Assembly: GCA_029204225.1 (NCBI GenBank) | Contig: CM055105.1 | Coordinates: 9,023,744 to 9,087,743, forward strand | Source of the DNA: Diphasiastrum complanatum | Taxonomy: Eukaryota; Streptophyta; Lycopodiopsida; Lycopodiales; Lycopodiaceae | DNA: 64,000 bases | Reading direction: 5' to 3' | Shown: positions 1-11,562 of the stretch, in pieces | Layout of the letters: the number at the start of each line of letters is the position of its first letter | Numbering within the stretch: the first letter of the stretch is position 1 | The notes under the pieces: model-generated | Databases searched by the model: none | Seen by the model: the letters and a program-made list of their open reading frames with translations, nothing else | Told to the model about the DNA's origin: nothing | Made by a program: the position numbers and the translations under genes

Positions 1-1144
1 TTCTGCACCCATTCTCATGTCTATCGTTCACGCCATCTACCGATGTCACCACCTCTGCCCTACCTTCCATCTGTTTGTTTATCATCAATTTACTGTTTTT
101 CCGAGAAATCCCCAGTTTTGATAGTCTTACCAAAGCAGCTAAAAGATCATTACTAATGTCTTGCGGAGACCAACTAGCACCTACAATGGTTGATCAGCCA
201 AAAGAAGACTTACAAAAGCAAGCGAAACAACAAGAAGACATAAAAAATTAAGCAAAGAGACTAAGGAGGAAAGGACAAAACTTAAGCAACAGATGAGTCA
301 GATCAATCTTGATCAAAGAAACTATCTGGAGCAATGATAGTTGATTCCCCTCCTTTGAAGCCCAAAGAGATCCAAAAGTAACGAATCAAAAGAAAGAGTT
401 GCAGAAAACGAAAGATGAAGACATCCGTGAACCTGCAAGTAAAGTGAGCTCCTCACCCAACAAGTGGTGATCAAAGCTTGACATTGCAAGGGTCCAAAGC
501 TGCAACTGTAGAACTATTAGTTCCTTTATCCTTCCACCAGGCCTTCATCATGTTTCCTTACCGTTACCAAACTGTCCATCCAAGACTGTTTCTACCACCA
601 AATTTTTGATGATGAGTCCATCCCCTTGAGACTGATAACCAAGATTTGTGCTACCTATCAAAAAAGAGCATCGACAAGACTGGAACTTCAACTGAGAAAA
701 GAATTGTGGAAACACCCAGAAGCAAATGGAGGGTACAGACCTCCTAGAAGTTAGAATCTGCCTAGAAAATAGAAGTGAAATCATCCATGGCAGATGCAAC
801 GAAAGAAAGAGACACGAGGAAAGCATTCAAGCATGCAAATTGTGAAGCTGTTCGGAGTTCTCCAGAATTTTGAGAATGTCAACCACTTGCAATAGTAAGA
901 CATTCTAGTTACATTGTGGCAAATTGCGAAGAGCAGTTTTTTGATAAAGACTGACAACAATAAGCACTTGGTTTTACGCAAGCGACTGAGGATCTACGTT
1001 TTTCTAGGTGATGATCAAAGATGCCAATGTGGAAGCTGAGCGACATCGTCCAATATGAGTTGCAGTGGGTCCTGCAACACATTAGGGGTGGGATGATGTT
1101 GGCTGATTCTGACGAATCCCCAATATACTCAAACAGAGCAACCC
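1..1144. other. Unassigned flank, no gene recognised
   Basis: No open frame longer than about 90 codons and no family motif is visible on either strand. The right edge is the empty-site flank of copia A: it resumes at 7472 after removal of the element and one target duplication. Short Lys/Glu/Gln-rich stretches in 180-470 read in several frames but stop quickly. Confidence 0.5.
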
Positions 1145-1149
1145 AAGAG
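1145..1149. repeat. Target site duplication of copia A, left copy
   Basis: AAGAG lies directly before the TG of the left LTR and is repeated at 7467-7471 directly after the CA of the right LTR. The exact match fixes the element ends. Confidence 0.93.
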
Positions 1150-1932
1150 TGACAAAATGTCTAGAATTCACACATGTGGGGAATGTCCACAAGAGTGACT
1201 GATCTTAATTAAGCTTTGTGATTGGCACTATAACCTGATTCTAGATTGATCAACAAAATCTAGTTTAGAAGAAATGGCTAATCCACAATTTAGCATGTTA
1301 ATCAACAGAATATAATAGCAATGAATCAAATAATGAATAAAAATACAAGATTTCAGTGTATGAGCATTAGTCTCAACATGAGTTAGAGAGAGAGAGCTAG
1401 AGAGATAACAAGCAATATTTGTTTAGATCCAAAATGGCATGAGATAGCTACAAAACTTTGGTTCTTCATCATTCATTGTGTGGAGAGCTACACATATTTA
1501 TGGAGATTGAGGTAGCTCGAGGTAGAACCATATCTATCCATTCCAAAATGACATCTAGAGTCTATGTGACATTTGTCACTTGTCATGCATGAAATTCTAC
1601 CAACTTTTTACAAGTGTACTAGTTCTAACTAGAAATATCCAAATCATCATGCATGTGTCCATTAGACTTTGTGCATGCCTTGCATGTCACTATGGATCAC
1701 TTACAATTAATGCATGTGAGTTGCCACGAGTTTCTACAAGCATAATCATGCTAATTCTATGTCTACAAACTATATGCAAGTTGCATTTATCAAACTAGAT
1801 AATACATAATCATGTAACTCGAGTTCTATGTAGGCCAAACTTGGCATTTTGCATTAATGAGCTATATACTTGCATGGTACAACATTTGTAGCAAGCCAAG
1901 AAATCAATATGGATTGTTTTTCAATTTTAACA
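1150..1932 (-). repeat. Copia A 3' LTR
   Basis: 783 bp, TG at the plus-strand start and CA at the end. It matches 6684-7466 along its whole length. In element orientation this is the 3' LTR, because the polypurine tract abuts it at 1933. The short plus-strand reading frame inside it is also present in the other LTR and is not a gene. Confidence 0.93.
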
Positions 1933-1940
1933 CTCCTCCT
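1933..1940 (-). other. Polypurine tract of copia A
   Basis: On the minus strand AGGAGGAG abuts the 3' LTR, the site expected to prime plus-strand DNA synthesis. The identical octamer occupies the same place in copia C (30161) and copia D (35685). Confidence 0.85.
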
Positions 1941-1949
1941 AAAAATGAT

Positions 1950-4900
1950 CTATATTGATTTGAACATGGATCTTGGTATAACTCCAAGGTTGGCTCTATG
2001 CTTGTTGAAGGAACTTTTGCTCAAAGGTTTGGTGAGCATACCTGCAATGCAAGATGATGTGTCGATGTGCTCCAATTTGATGTCACCTCCAATGAGCTTC
2101 TCTCTCACGAAGTGATGTGCAACTTCGATATGCTTGCTCCTTGCATGGAATATTGGGTTGTTGGCAAGGGCTTGAGCTGAAATAATGTCACACATGATCA
2201 TAGGTATATTTTCTTCCATAATTATCTTTAGCTCCACTAGTAGCCTCTTGATCCAAAGCACTTCCTTTGTTGTTGTAGTGAGTGCCTTGTACTCAGATTC
2301 ACATGATGAGAGTGATACAGTATCTTCCTTTTTTGAAAGCCAAGATATCAAGTTTCCTCCAAGATATATGACATAAGCACTTGTAGATTTTCAATCTGCC
2401 TAATCACTTGCAAAATCCGAGTCAAAATAACCAATAATAGAAAGATCTTCACTTTTATACAATAAACCAAAATCAAAAGTTGAAGATATATATCTAAGCA
2501 CTCTCTTGGCCTTTTTCCAATGATAAATTGAAGGATTTTGCATAGCCTGGCTCAACTTATGCAAAGCTTATGTCAGGTCTAGTTATTGTGAGCCAAATTA
2601 AGGAGCCTATAAGACTTCTAAAAAGTGTGATGTCCTTGAAGGATCTTTCATCACCTTTTTTAGAGTCATTTTGCTCCATAGGTGTTTCTATACTCTTACA
2701 ATTCAACATATTGAACTTTTTAACATTGAAAGAGCATACTTAGATTGACATACAAAAGCTTTATCTTTAAGAAAGTCAATCTCTAATCCTAGAATATAGT
2801 GAATTTTTCCAAGATCTTGCATCTTGAACTCTTTTCCAAGTGCAATCTTGGTTTCCTCAACTAACTTGATACAACTTCTTGTCAGAATGACATCATCAAC
2901 ATAAATAAGAAGGATGACAATATCTTTATCAAAAAACTTGACATATAAGGAAGGATCATAGTTACTAAGATTAAATCCTAGTGACTCAAGAAAGGTGTTA
3001 AGTCGAGAATACCATGACCTTGGAGCTTGCTTTAATCCATATAAACTTTTGAAGAGCAAGCAAACTTTTCCTTCATCATGGATGAACGCAATAGGTTGAT
3101 CCATATAGATCTCTTCTTCTAGATAGCCATTTAGAAATGCATTAGAAACATCTAGTTGAAAAATTTTCCAATTGAAAAAACAAGCAAGAGAAATTATGAC
3201 TCTGATTGACACCATCTTTGCAACTGGGGCAAAGGTCTCCTCATAATCAAGTCTATATACTTGAGCAAAGCCTTTAGCACAAAGCCTAGCCTTCTACTTG
3301 TTGATTGTGCTATCTTTATTATACTTGACTCGAAAAATCCATTTGCAACCAATGGTATGCTTGTTGGATGGAAGATCCACAAGATCCCATGTATTATTGG
3401 CCATCAAAGCATCATATTCTTCCTTCATGGCAGGGTACCATTTCTTTGAGTTGATAGCATCATATACATCCTTCAGCTCCTCATGAGAAATAAAATAGGC
3501 ACAATTAGTGGAGCTGATTTCCACTTGCTTTCCTCTATCTTCATAGGTAAGCCTTCTAGGCTCGGATCTTTCTCATTGAGATCTCCTTGGCGAAAAAATT
3601 CGAGGTGACTCCTCCTCAAATCTCGGCCCCATCTCTCCATGATGATCTTCAAGGGTGATGATTGGAGTATCTTTGTGAGAATCTTTGAACTTGGCCTTCT
3701 CAAGAATGTATTTTTGATCTTCATGGAATATCACATCTCTACTCTCAATTGTAGTTGAGGTAGAGGGAACATAGATCCTGTAAGCTTTCTTGTTGGATGC
3801 ATATCCAACCATGATCCCTTTAACAGAATTAGGATCACCTCTTTTCCTTGTTTCCAAGGGCATATTAACAAAGCAAGTACAACCAGAAACTCTAAGGTGA
3901 TCTACCTTAGGTTTTTTTTTCTGAAACAAGACTTCAAAAGGTGTTTTTCCAGCAAGAGCATTGTGAGGTAATCTATTGCACACATAGTTTGCACAGTTTA
4001 TAGCTTCACCCCAGTATTCAATAGGCAAAGAAGCTGCTACTCGAATTGCTTTAGCACATTCACATAAAGATCTGTTTTTCCTCTCAGCTACTCCATTTTG
4101 GGATGGAGAATAGGCACAAGAAAATTCTCTCTTTATTCCTTCACCTTCACAATAATTATGAAACTTGTTGGAGATATATTCACCTCCTCGCATCTTAAAG
4201 CTTTAACTTTGCAAGAAAACTGTTTTTCTACATAAGCTTTGAAGATAAGGAAGTTATCAAAAACCATAGCCTTTGAAAAAAGTAGATACAACCAAGTGTA
4301 TCTAGTAAAGTCATCAATAAAGGTGACAAAACATGTTGCACCACCAATACTTTTAGAAGAGGAAAAATGTACATCTGAATGTATGAGTTCCAATGGATAA
4401 GTAGTCTTTATAAAAGACTTCTGATATGGCTTTGTGTGTGATTTTGCAATGGCACAAGCCTCACAAGGCTTGAAGTCTTTAGAAAGAGATTTTGGAAGAC
4501 CAATAGCCTTCTCCTTCTTAACCATAGAAGACATAGATGTAAAGTTAGGATGTCCCAACCTTCTATGCCACAGCTCCTCCTTAGATAACAAATCAACTTC
4601 ACAAAGGTTTGCATTCTCATAAGAATTCAACTTAAAAATTCCACCACATCTAGTTCCATCAGCAAGAATTTCATCTTTTCTCTTGATAAAACAAGTATTG
4701 GAGTTGAACTTTACATCACAACCATTATCAAGAAACTTTTCCACACTAATTAAGTTCTTTGTAAAATTTGGAATGAAAAGAACATTAGAAAGTGCAAGAA
4801 CTTTTGAAGAAGCAACTTTCAATGGAATGTTGCCAATTCCTTCTATTGGACACTCATGATCATTAGCTGTGTAAATATATCTCTTGAGTCCTTTGAAAGG

Positions 4901-4963
4901 TAAGATTGAGTCAAATGACTCCTTTGAACAACACATATGTGAAGAGGCTCCACTGTCTATGTA
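1950..4963 (-). pseudogene. pol: Copia A pol (protease, integrase, RT, RNase H), frameshifted
   Basis: Protease keeps D-S-G-A just after the nonsense codon. Integrase follows with its H-H-C-C zinc region (LWHRRLGHPN...CEACAIAKSH) and the first Asp of the core (IHSDVHFSSSK). A frameshift near 4190 separates it from the GGEYIS and QNGVAERKNRS motifs of the catalytic core. Further breaks near 3573, 3294 and 3215 precede reverse transcriptase, which keeps QLDVSNAFLNG, YGLKQAPRSW and the catalytic Y-V-D-D at about 2900. RT then breaks at 2703. RNase H survives at 1950-2351 (SLSSCESEYKAL, ISAQALANNPIFHARSKH), with the usual D-N in the third motif changed to D-I. Nothing here is translatable as one protein. 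Confidence 0.9.
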
Positions 4964-5914
4964 CTAAGCTCCATCTTTCTTAAAAGGTGATGAAGAAAAA
5001 ATGGTTACCATAAGTGATCCTTCTCCATCACTTGCAACAGAATCTTCTTCAATCTCTTTGGAGAGATTACCTTGCTTGAGTTGGTTTTTCTTCTTAAAGC
5101 AATTAGAGGCATAGTGCCCCTTTTTGCCACAGAAGAAGCACTTCACTTTCTTCTTCTTGGTTTTTGAGTTAGAGGAATGAGACGTTTCATCCTCTTCACC
5201 ATCTTGATCTCGATCTTTGGCTTTGTCTTTGTTGTATGCTTGAGAGATTTGGTTCTTACTCCTTCCTTTTTGCTTGCCTTTGACAAAGAGGGCTTTGTCA
5301 CTTCCACCATGTTCGAGTTTTTTCATCCTGGAGAGTTTATAGCTTTGTCTAGATTCTTCAGAAATAAGAATTCCTTGGAGAGTTTCTAGGTTAGGTAACT
5401 CCTCCTTAATAGCTAAAGACTGAACAAGATTATCATAGTCATCTCTCAAGCCATTTAGTATGACTTGAACTAGCTCAACTTGGTTAATGGTAACAACAAC
5501 ACAAGAAAGCTCTCTATGTAAATCTTTAACTCTCATAACATAGTTAGATGCACTCTCTTCATTTCTTTGGAAACTTTGGAAAATCTGATTCCTAAGAGTG
5601 AGTATTCTAGAAGTATTCTTTGCTTCATAGATGGTCTTTAGTGCATCCCAAGCTTCTTTGGCTATAGTGCAAGATCCTATCTCTCTCAAAATTTCATTAG
5701 ATACATTCATCTTAATGAAATGTAGAGCCATTCTAGCTCTCTTCTTATATTTAGGAATTTCAACATGTGCTTGAGGCTCCTCCTCAACACCAAGCACAAT
5801 ATCCATAACATCCTGGAGAAATAAAAGATAATCCATTCTTAACTTCCAAATTGAGTAATTAGAAGTGGTTAGTCTTTCACTGGCTTCTAGAAGATATCCT
5901 TCTTGAGATGCCAT
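4964..5914 (-). pseudogene. gag: Copia A gag polyprotein segment, stopped before protease
   Basis: 316 codons from ATG at 5914. The N-terminus (MASQEGYLLEASERL, then SNYSIWKLRM) is the plant copia gag start shared with B and D. A CCHC zinc knuckle for RNA binding (CFFCGKKGHYASNC) lies near residue 262, after a Lys-rich stretch. The frame ends in TAG exactly where the conserved Trp of the W-Y-I-D-S-G-A protease motif should be. The next residues in the same frame are Y-I-D-S-G-A-S-S-H-M, so the stop is a TGG-to-TAG change inside a once continuous gag-pol frame. Gag forms the retrotransposon particle in the cytoplasm. Confidence 0.88.
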
Positions 5915-6670
5915 TATAATGAAAACTTCTTAGTTATTGGATTGAGATATGTTTGAGCTTGTTCCTATCAGACTTAGAGTTGCTGCTCTCTTCACTATAG
6001 GTATTTTCAAGGTTGAACTACCTTCCTATGTGAAACACTTGCAACTATATTTGAGATGAATCTCAAATATTTCACAAGACAAGTTTTCTAGATCAGACAC
6101 AAAAAGTGGTTTGAGAAACTTTGGCTGGTTTGAATTCTACTTTTGGCACGTGTGAAATGCTTCAAAAGAAAACACTATTGACACTCATAAGGTTCAAAGG
6201 GTGTTCAAATACTTCAAACTCAGTCTTGATCTACAGTTTCTTGTGTTGGATGCTCAAAACAATGGATTCAGAACAAAGTATAATTGAATCAAATCAAAAT
6301 GCTGTCACTCGGATTTTGGACCTATCCCTATCCTCTTTAAGAGCTTATAACTCTTGCTAGACACATCAAATTGATTTGATTTTAATTTCTATGAAAAGTA
6401 TAGATCAAATGCTTTCCATCAAGCTATAACACTGCTATCTTTGGATCTAAAAGTAAGGAGAACAAAGGGACTGAAAAACTCTGATTTTCACACGTGCGAA
6501 ACTCCAAAATTCCGTACTACCTCAATTCAGGTCTAAAAATTCAGTTCAAGTCCGATTTGATCCAAATACACTTCATAGAAAGGTTAGAAAAAGTGCAAAA
6601 CTGCTTTTTTGCTTGATTTAGCTCTCAGTTTCTTGTACAATCAGAGTTGTTAGCATGCAAAGTTTAATGT

Positions 6671-6683
6671 GGCTCTGATACCA
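6671..6683 (-). other. Primer binding site of copia A (tRNA-Met initiator)
   Basis: On the minus strand TGGTATCAGAGCC follows the 5' LTR directly. This is the usual plant copia primer site, complementary to the 3' end of initiator tRNA-Met. Copia B, C, D and E carry the same motif. Confidence 0.9.
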
Positions 6684-7466
6684 TGACAAAATTTCCAGAA
6701 TTCACACGTGTGGGGAATGTCCACAAGAGTGACAGATCTTAATTAAGCTTTGTGATTGGCACTATAACCTGATTCTAGATTGATCAACAAAATGTGGTTC
6801 AGACGAAATGGCTAATCCACAATCTCGCATGCTAATCAACATAATATAATAGCAATGAATCAAAGAATGAATAAAAATACAAGATTTCAGTGTATGAGCA
6901 TTAGCCTCAACACGAGTTAGAGAGAGAGAACTAGAGAGATAACAAGCAATATTTGTTTAGATCCAAAATGGCATGAGATAGCTACAAAACTTTGGTTCTT
7001 CATAATTCATTGTGTGGAGAGCTACACATATTTATGGAGATTGAGGTAACTCGAGGTAGAACCATATCTATCCATTCCAAAATGACATCTAGAGTCTATG
7101 TGACATTTGTCACTTGCCATGCATGAAATTCTACCAACTTTTTACAAGTGTACTAGTTCTAACTAGAAATGTCCAAATCATCATGCATGTGTCCATTAAA
7201 CTTTGTGCATGCCTTGCATGTCACTATGGATCACTTACAATTAATGCATGTGAGTTGTCACGAGTTTCTACAAGCATAATCATGCTAATTCTATGTCTAC
7301 AAACTATATGCAAGTTGCATTTATCAAACTAGATAAAACATAACCATATAGCTCGAGTTCTATGTAGGCCAAACTTGGCATTTTGCATTAGTGAGCTACA
7401 TACTTGCATGGTACAACATTTGTAGCAAGCCAAGAAATCAATATGGATTGTTTTTCAATTTTAACA
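6684..7466 (-). repeat. Copia A 5' LTR
   Basis: 783 bp copy of 1150-1932. It is the 5' LTR of a minus-strand element, since the primer site lies immediately inside it at 6671-6683. It should hold the element promoter; in the minus sense an AT-rich, TATA-like stretch lies mid-LTR, but the start site cannot be fixed by eye. Confidence 0.93.
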
Positions 7467-7471
7467 AAGAG
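7467..7471. repeat. Target site duplication of copia A, right copy
   Basis: AAGAG, identical to 1145-1149. Confidence 0.93.
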
Positions 7472-8949
7472 CACCTCTCACCTTAGACCGAGAAGGTCTC
7501 TGAGAAGACGGGACGAATGAAGACTGAGAGCCGAGTATGAGAGCCGAAAAATGCTAGCTAGGAATGACAAGCAAGAACTGTGTAAGCCTCATGGTGAATC
7601 CCGGAAGATGGAATGACCATGTAGAAACTAGTATTTCTACGCAAATGTAATAAATGCTAGTAGACCCCTCTTAAAGAAATTAGAGTGAGCCACCTTTTGA
7701 TGGTGACCTCTAGTGGAGAGCATTATTCCACTTGTAATTTGTGAAATGTGGAAATTCCACTAGGATGCCACCTAAGGAGCTCTCTTGCTTATTTAAGAGA
7801 CTCCCTCTTTGTGAAGAGGAGCTTTGTGTGAATTGTATCTACTCCATGCTGAAATGAGAAGAGCCTCCATGAGTTAGATGCATCCATTGAGCTCCTTGAT
7901 CATGATGGTTTTCTTGAGTGATACCCCTATAATCATGCCCTTCCATTCATATTGTGTGTGGTTGTGGATTTAGAGTGGATTAGATTTCTTTTTTTCGTAG
8001 TTGTGGATTAGTTTTCATTTTTTGTTGTGAATTAATGTAGGAATCAGCATTCAAGTAAACTAAATAGGCTAGAAATGTGGCATAAATCTTGCATATTCTC
8101 TAACATTCTAGTTCTTGATGTTCTTGGGATGTCCAGGAATCAAAAGACTGGTTAGTTTCTTGATTCTTGGAGTTCTAACATGCTGTAGATTACTTCTTGT
8201 TTCTTGTTTTGTCAATTTATGCAAGTATAGTAGTGCTTAGGATCTCATTTCAGCTCATTTTGTAGCAAAGTAGAAGTAGGAATCCATTGTTGTTAAACTG
8301 AGCAGTAACGTAGATCATTTGTTGAACGCATTGGCTTGTATTTTGGTTGAATATGCATGTGCATTCAGTTCAAGAGTGACCCATCCGGATGTCCTCTGAC
8401 AAGCAGGACAATACTACATCGATATTCAGTCCCTTCTGCCTGATTTTGGGCCTTAAATAAGAAAGATGAACTTAATCCAGAGAGCCCACCGTGTCTGCTG
8501 ATAGGCAGAAGAAGAAAGAAACAAAGAAGAACTAGTTAACATATTCTAAGACAGAGAATTTGTCAACATATGTGGACCGCAAGTGTCAACTAGCAGTTTC
8601 CTTTGCTATGGTTTTGTTTCATTGCCTTGAACATTGAAACTGTTTGCAAGCCTTAGCGGCTGTCTACGGTGGATTTTGTTAAAGGCGTTTGCATTGTGGT
8701 TGCGATTGTTTACAGTTTCTGCTTGTGGGCAGTTCCCGTGTATTTTTGCAGGTAAGGCATGTTGGCTCTTTACGTGTATTTCTACATGTATTGGTCCATA
8801 AGCTAGCAATGCTTTGTGGGTAGAAACTTCATGTTTCTTCAGCATACTTAGCTGTTTTGCCCCGGAACCTAGTCAAGGGCATTGGGAAGTATCCTAGAGA
8901 GTTCTTCTGATTGGGCCGGGAATCTAGAAAATGGCAAGTCCACTACCGA
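7472..8949. other. Intergenic, possible old LTR remnant
   Basis: No protein-coding similarity seen. 7620-7870 looks like retrotransposon LTR/leader DNA, with a TATTTAAG box near 7790 followed by a short leader, but no partner copy lies in the window. The rest is AT-rich without structure I can name. Confidence 0.35.
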
Positions 8950-9345
8950 CTACTACTATGACTGTGTAATGGACACCATTAGTTGGTACAGTGCCCAATA
9001 AACTATAGTGGCATTATCAACCACTGAATCAAAATACGTTACTACCTGTCAAGCAGCAAGGGAGGGCATATGGCTGTGAAGGCTCATGGAGGACTTGCAA
9101 CAATCTATCATAGAACCACCTCGTCTGCTAAATGACAATCAGGGCTCACTTTTTTTGGGAAGAAACCCAGGTTTTCATAAGAGATCAAAACATATTGACC
9201 TACAATACCACTACACTTGAGACTGTGTCAAAGCTAGAAAGATTGCCTTAGAATACTGCTCGACAAATCAGATGGTAGCAAGCGTTTAAACAAAATCTCT
9301 GAAAGAAAAGCTTTTGAATATTACAGAAATTAGATGGGGATCAAA
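8950..9345 (+). pseudogene. Copia RNase H 3' fragment, distinct family
   Basis: The plus strand reads TISWYSAQ then VALSTTESKYV, CQAAREGIW, DNQGSLFLGRNPGFHKRSKHIDLQYH, with three or four in-frame stops. These are the last motifs of copia RNase H, including the S-T-T-E-x-x-Y block and the HxRSKHID block near the end of pol. Wording differs from copia A, C and D, so it belongs to another family (compare the Tnt1-like 'STTEAEY' type). No LTR or target duplication could be paired with it. Confidence 0.75.
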
Positions 9346-10747
9346 GCCCCCATTCAAGGACCTATGACTTGAGACAGGGTGTAGGAAATACAAGTCACCT
9401 ACCACAGAGTATTTTGCAGATGGTGTGGGGTCCACTTCTTGGCTGTTATGTAGACAATAGGGTTAGCATAATTATCATCTATTAATTAGCTTTTATTGGC
9501 CTAGCGAGTCTAATAAAGATGGCACTATATATATGTTTTCATTCTCAATGAGAGAGATAAATGCTCTGAGTTTTGTGTTTTCTACATTTGCTTCAGAGAT
9601 CTTGCTAACTTTGCGATTTTTGTGTTCCTTCCTACTTTTAGGTGCAAGTGTTTTCGTGTTGTTTGCTTGTTTTACCACATCTCACACATTAAAGTTTGTA
9701 TTATGAGTGCTGGGAACCTTTGCAATCTCCTGCACATCTGTGGGTGCAGATTCTCTACTAATTCCTACCTACTCAAGAAGCATTTATGAAGTGATGTTAA
9801 CTTCTATTGGAGCGCTGGTTTTCTTGCTAAAATTATGAGTTGTGGCTCATGCATTCACACCTACACTTTGAGTGTTGGATCGTTGGTCTTTCCGCTGATA
9901 TTCTACAATGTGGCTCACAATTATCCTGGTGTTGATTCTGTTAATATGAGAACGCTACAATATTCTCAGACCCATGGAAAAATAATTGATACTAGGGTCA
10001 CCTGAAAATGATAAGACAGTTGAAGAGTCAGCTGATAGTTATAGTAGCTCTAGTCATGCAAATCTCAGTACAAAGCATTGATGACGGAAATCATGTTAGT
10101 TCTAACTGACTGGTAGTTAACGGTCAGATATCTTTGGTTTTTGGCGGGTATAAGCTTTGCTATTGATAGAGACGAGAAACGTTTCCCAAGTAGATAATAG
10201 GATGTATGAAAGTAATAGCGAGGTAGATGCAATGATGTTGATTATATTCTACTTTCTTTCAATCATTGATTAGGATTACATCATCTTCTGTAGCCATTTC
10301 ATGGCATATTGATTTGATCTTACATAGTAAAGTTTCTTTTGTGCAATATAGCTGGCTGGGAAATAACCTTCGCCTGAATACTTGTAGGTATTAATGATTT
10401 GGTGGAATGTACTGCCAGGTGGGCAAATGTTGGTTTGCGCAGATCAGAAAGTTATGAGGTCTGATAGGTGTTTTTTGGTTCTTTTCTGGACAGTTTGTCA
10501 AAACTACTTGGTTTTCTTTTTTCTGGTTTTCTGATTTTTAGGATTTATGGAAGGGATATGGTGCTGGGATCTGATGTTTCTCACCTCCAAATCTTCCTCC
10601 ACAGATCATACAAGCAACAAGTCATGAAAAAACAACAAATCTAATCTCTACTCCACACTAAACTACCCCCCACACATCCATTCCACAAGCAAAAATCACA
10701 AGATGAATGCATGCAAGCTAAAAAGCAAGAAAATGCTAATCTATTCC
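9346..10747. other. Intergenic / gypsy leader
   Basis: No gene recognised. The stretch immediately left of the primer site (about 10600-10747) would be the 5' leader of the minus-strand gypsy LTR at 10765, but no gag frame follows it, so the body of that element has been lost. Confidence 0.4.
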
Positions 10748-10764
10748 CCAGCAACGGCGCCAAA
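10748..10764 (-). other. Gypsy primer binding site (tRNA-Asp type)
   Basis: The minus strand reads TGGCGCCGTTGCTGGGG. This is one base from the classic plant gypsy primer site complementary to tRNA-Asp (…CCCCGGCAACGGCGCCA). It sits a few bases from the LTR end, in the right orientation. Confidence 0.82.
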
Positions 10765-11562
10765 AAATCGTAGCGGCCTTGGGTCACTTGTCATGCATAG
10801 ATTCATTCCCAAGGGAATAGTGCTTCCCTTGCGAAGTTAGCTTGCAAATCCTACTCTAACCACACCTAGATTAACCACATCTAACTATCCACCCTACTTT
10901 AACGACAAGCATGAGAAGGAAGAATAGATTTCAATGGGGGAGGTGCTTACATCCTATTTTCTATACTCTCTTAGAAATCATTAAAAACACGCAAGTAGAT
11001 AGAAGAAGCAAATGGAAAGCAAATACAAAATGCAAAAATGGGAGAGAGAGAGAGAGAGAGAGAGAGGGAAGGAAGCAAGGATGTTCAAATCTCATTTGGG
11101 CATAATCTCCTCCTCATATTGAACATGGAAATATGGTACAAAGGGTGCCTTTTTGTGGGTGAGAAAGGCCCTGCCCCTTTCTCCTATTGGTTAATTACAA
11201 TGACAAGGATGCTAATCTGAGCCTCCTAAACTAACACAAAATGAATCTAATGGTTCTTTAAGAAAGCGCAAGGGAACTCACATGATTCATGTGAGTTCTA
11301 ATTTGGGCCCTTTTGGCTTATTTATTAACAACTTGACTTAGGGCCTCTAATGTCATTTTAGAGTTTTAGGCCCCTAGTCACTTATTCCTAATTCTACAAG
11401 TTCTACAAAATCAAATTTTTTGCTCATTGGATTGGGCTTATACACACAGGAAGCCAGTGCCCTCACACTTATTGCTCTACATGTACAGTGTACTGTGGTG
11501 GGGCCCACTTGGTAAGCTTAGCCAGTAGTACTTTAGTGGCTAGAGCCCCCTAAGTGCCCAAC
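10765..11562 (-). repeat. Gypsy LTR, minus strand (diverged)
   Basis: About 800 bp. Its minus strand starts TGTTGGG like the plus-strand LTRs at 41765, 44167 and 53988. It shares their block around 'GAGGGCA...GTGTATAAGCCCA...CCAATGAGC', seen here reversed at 11415-11465. It is followed by the tRNA-Asp primer site at 10748. The match is loose, so this is an old copy or a sister family. A GA run interrupts it at 11041-11067. Confidence 0.7.
11041..11067 (+). repeat. (GA)n microsatellite
   Basis: About 13 GA units inside the gypsy LTR. Confidence 0.95.

Larger units (their letters stand above)
1150..7466 (-). mobile_element. Copia A: full-length Ty1/copia LTR retrotransposon, minus strand
   Basis: The element is 6,317 bp. 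It is bounded by two LTRs of equal length (783 bp) that start TG and end CA, and by the 5-bp target duplication AAGAG at 1145-1149 and 7467-7471. Internal order on the minus strand is primer site, gag, protease, integrase, reverse transcriptase, RNase H, polypurine tract. This is the copia order, with integrase before reverse transcriptase. By eye the LTRs differ at about 28 sites (about 3.6%), so the insertion is not recent. The coding region has one nonsense codon at the gag/protease border and several frameshifts, so it cannot act on its own. Copia B at 22040 is the same family, and copia D at 31321 is a close relative. Confidence 0.95.

Noticed and set aside
1580-1798. Plus-strand frame repeated at 7114-7332
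   Set aside because: Both copies lie in the copia A LTRs and are antisense to the element; no protein features.
9493-9678. Lys/Asn-rich 61-codon minus frame
   Set aside because: No start context, splice sites or similarity; length is within chance in AT-rich DNA.
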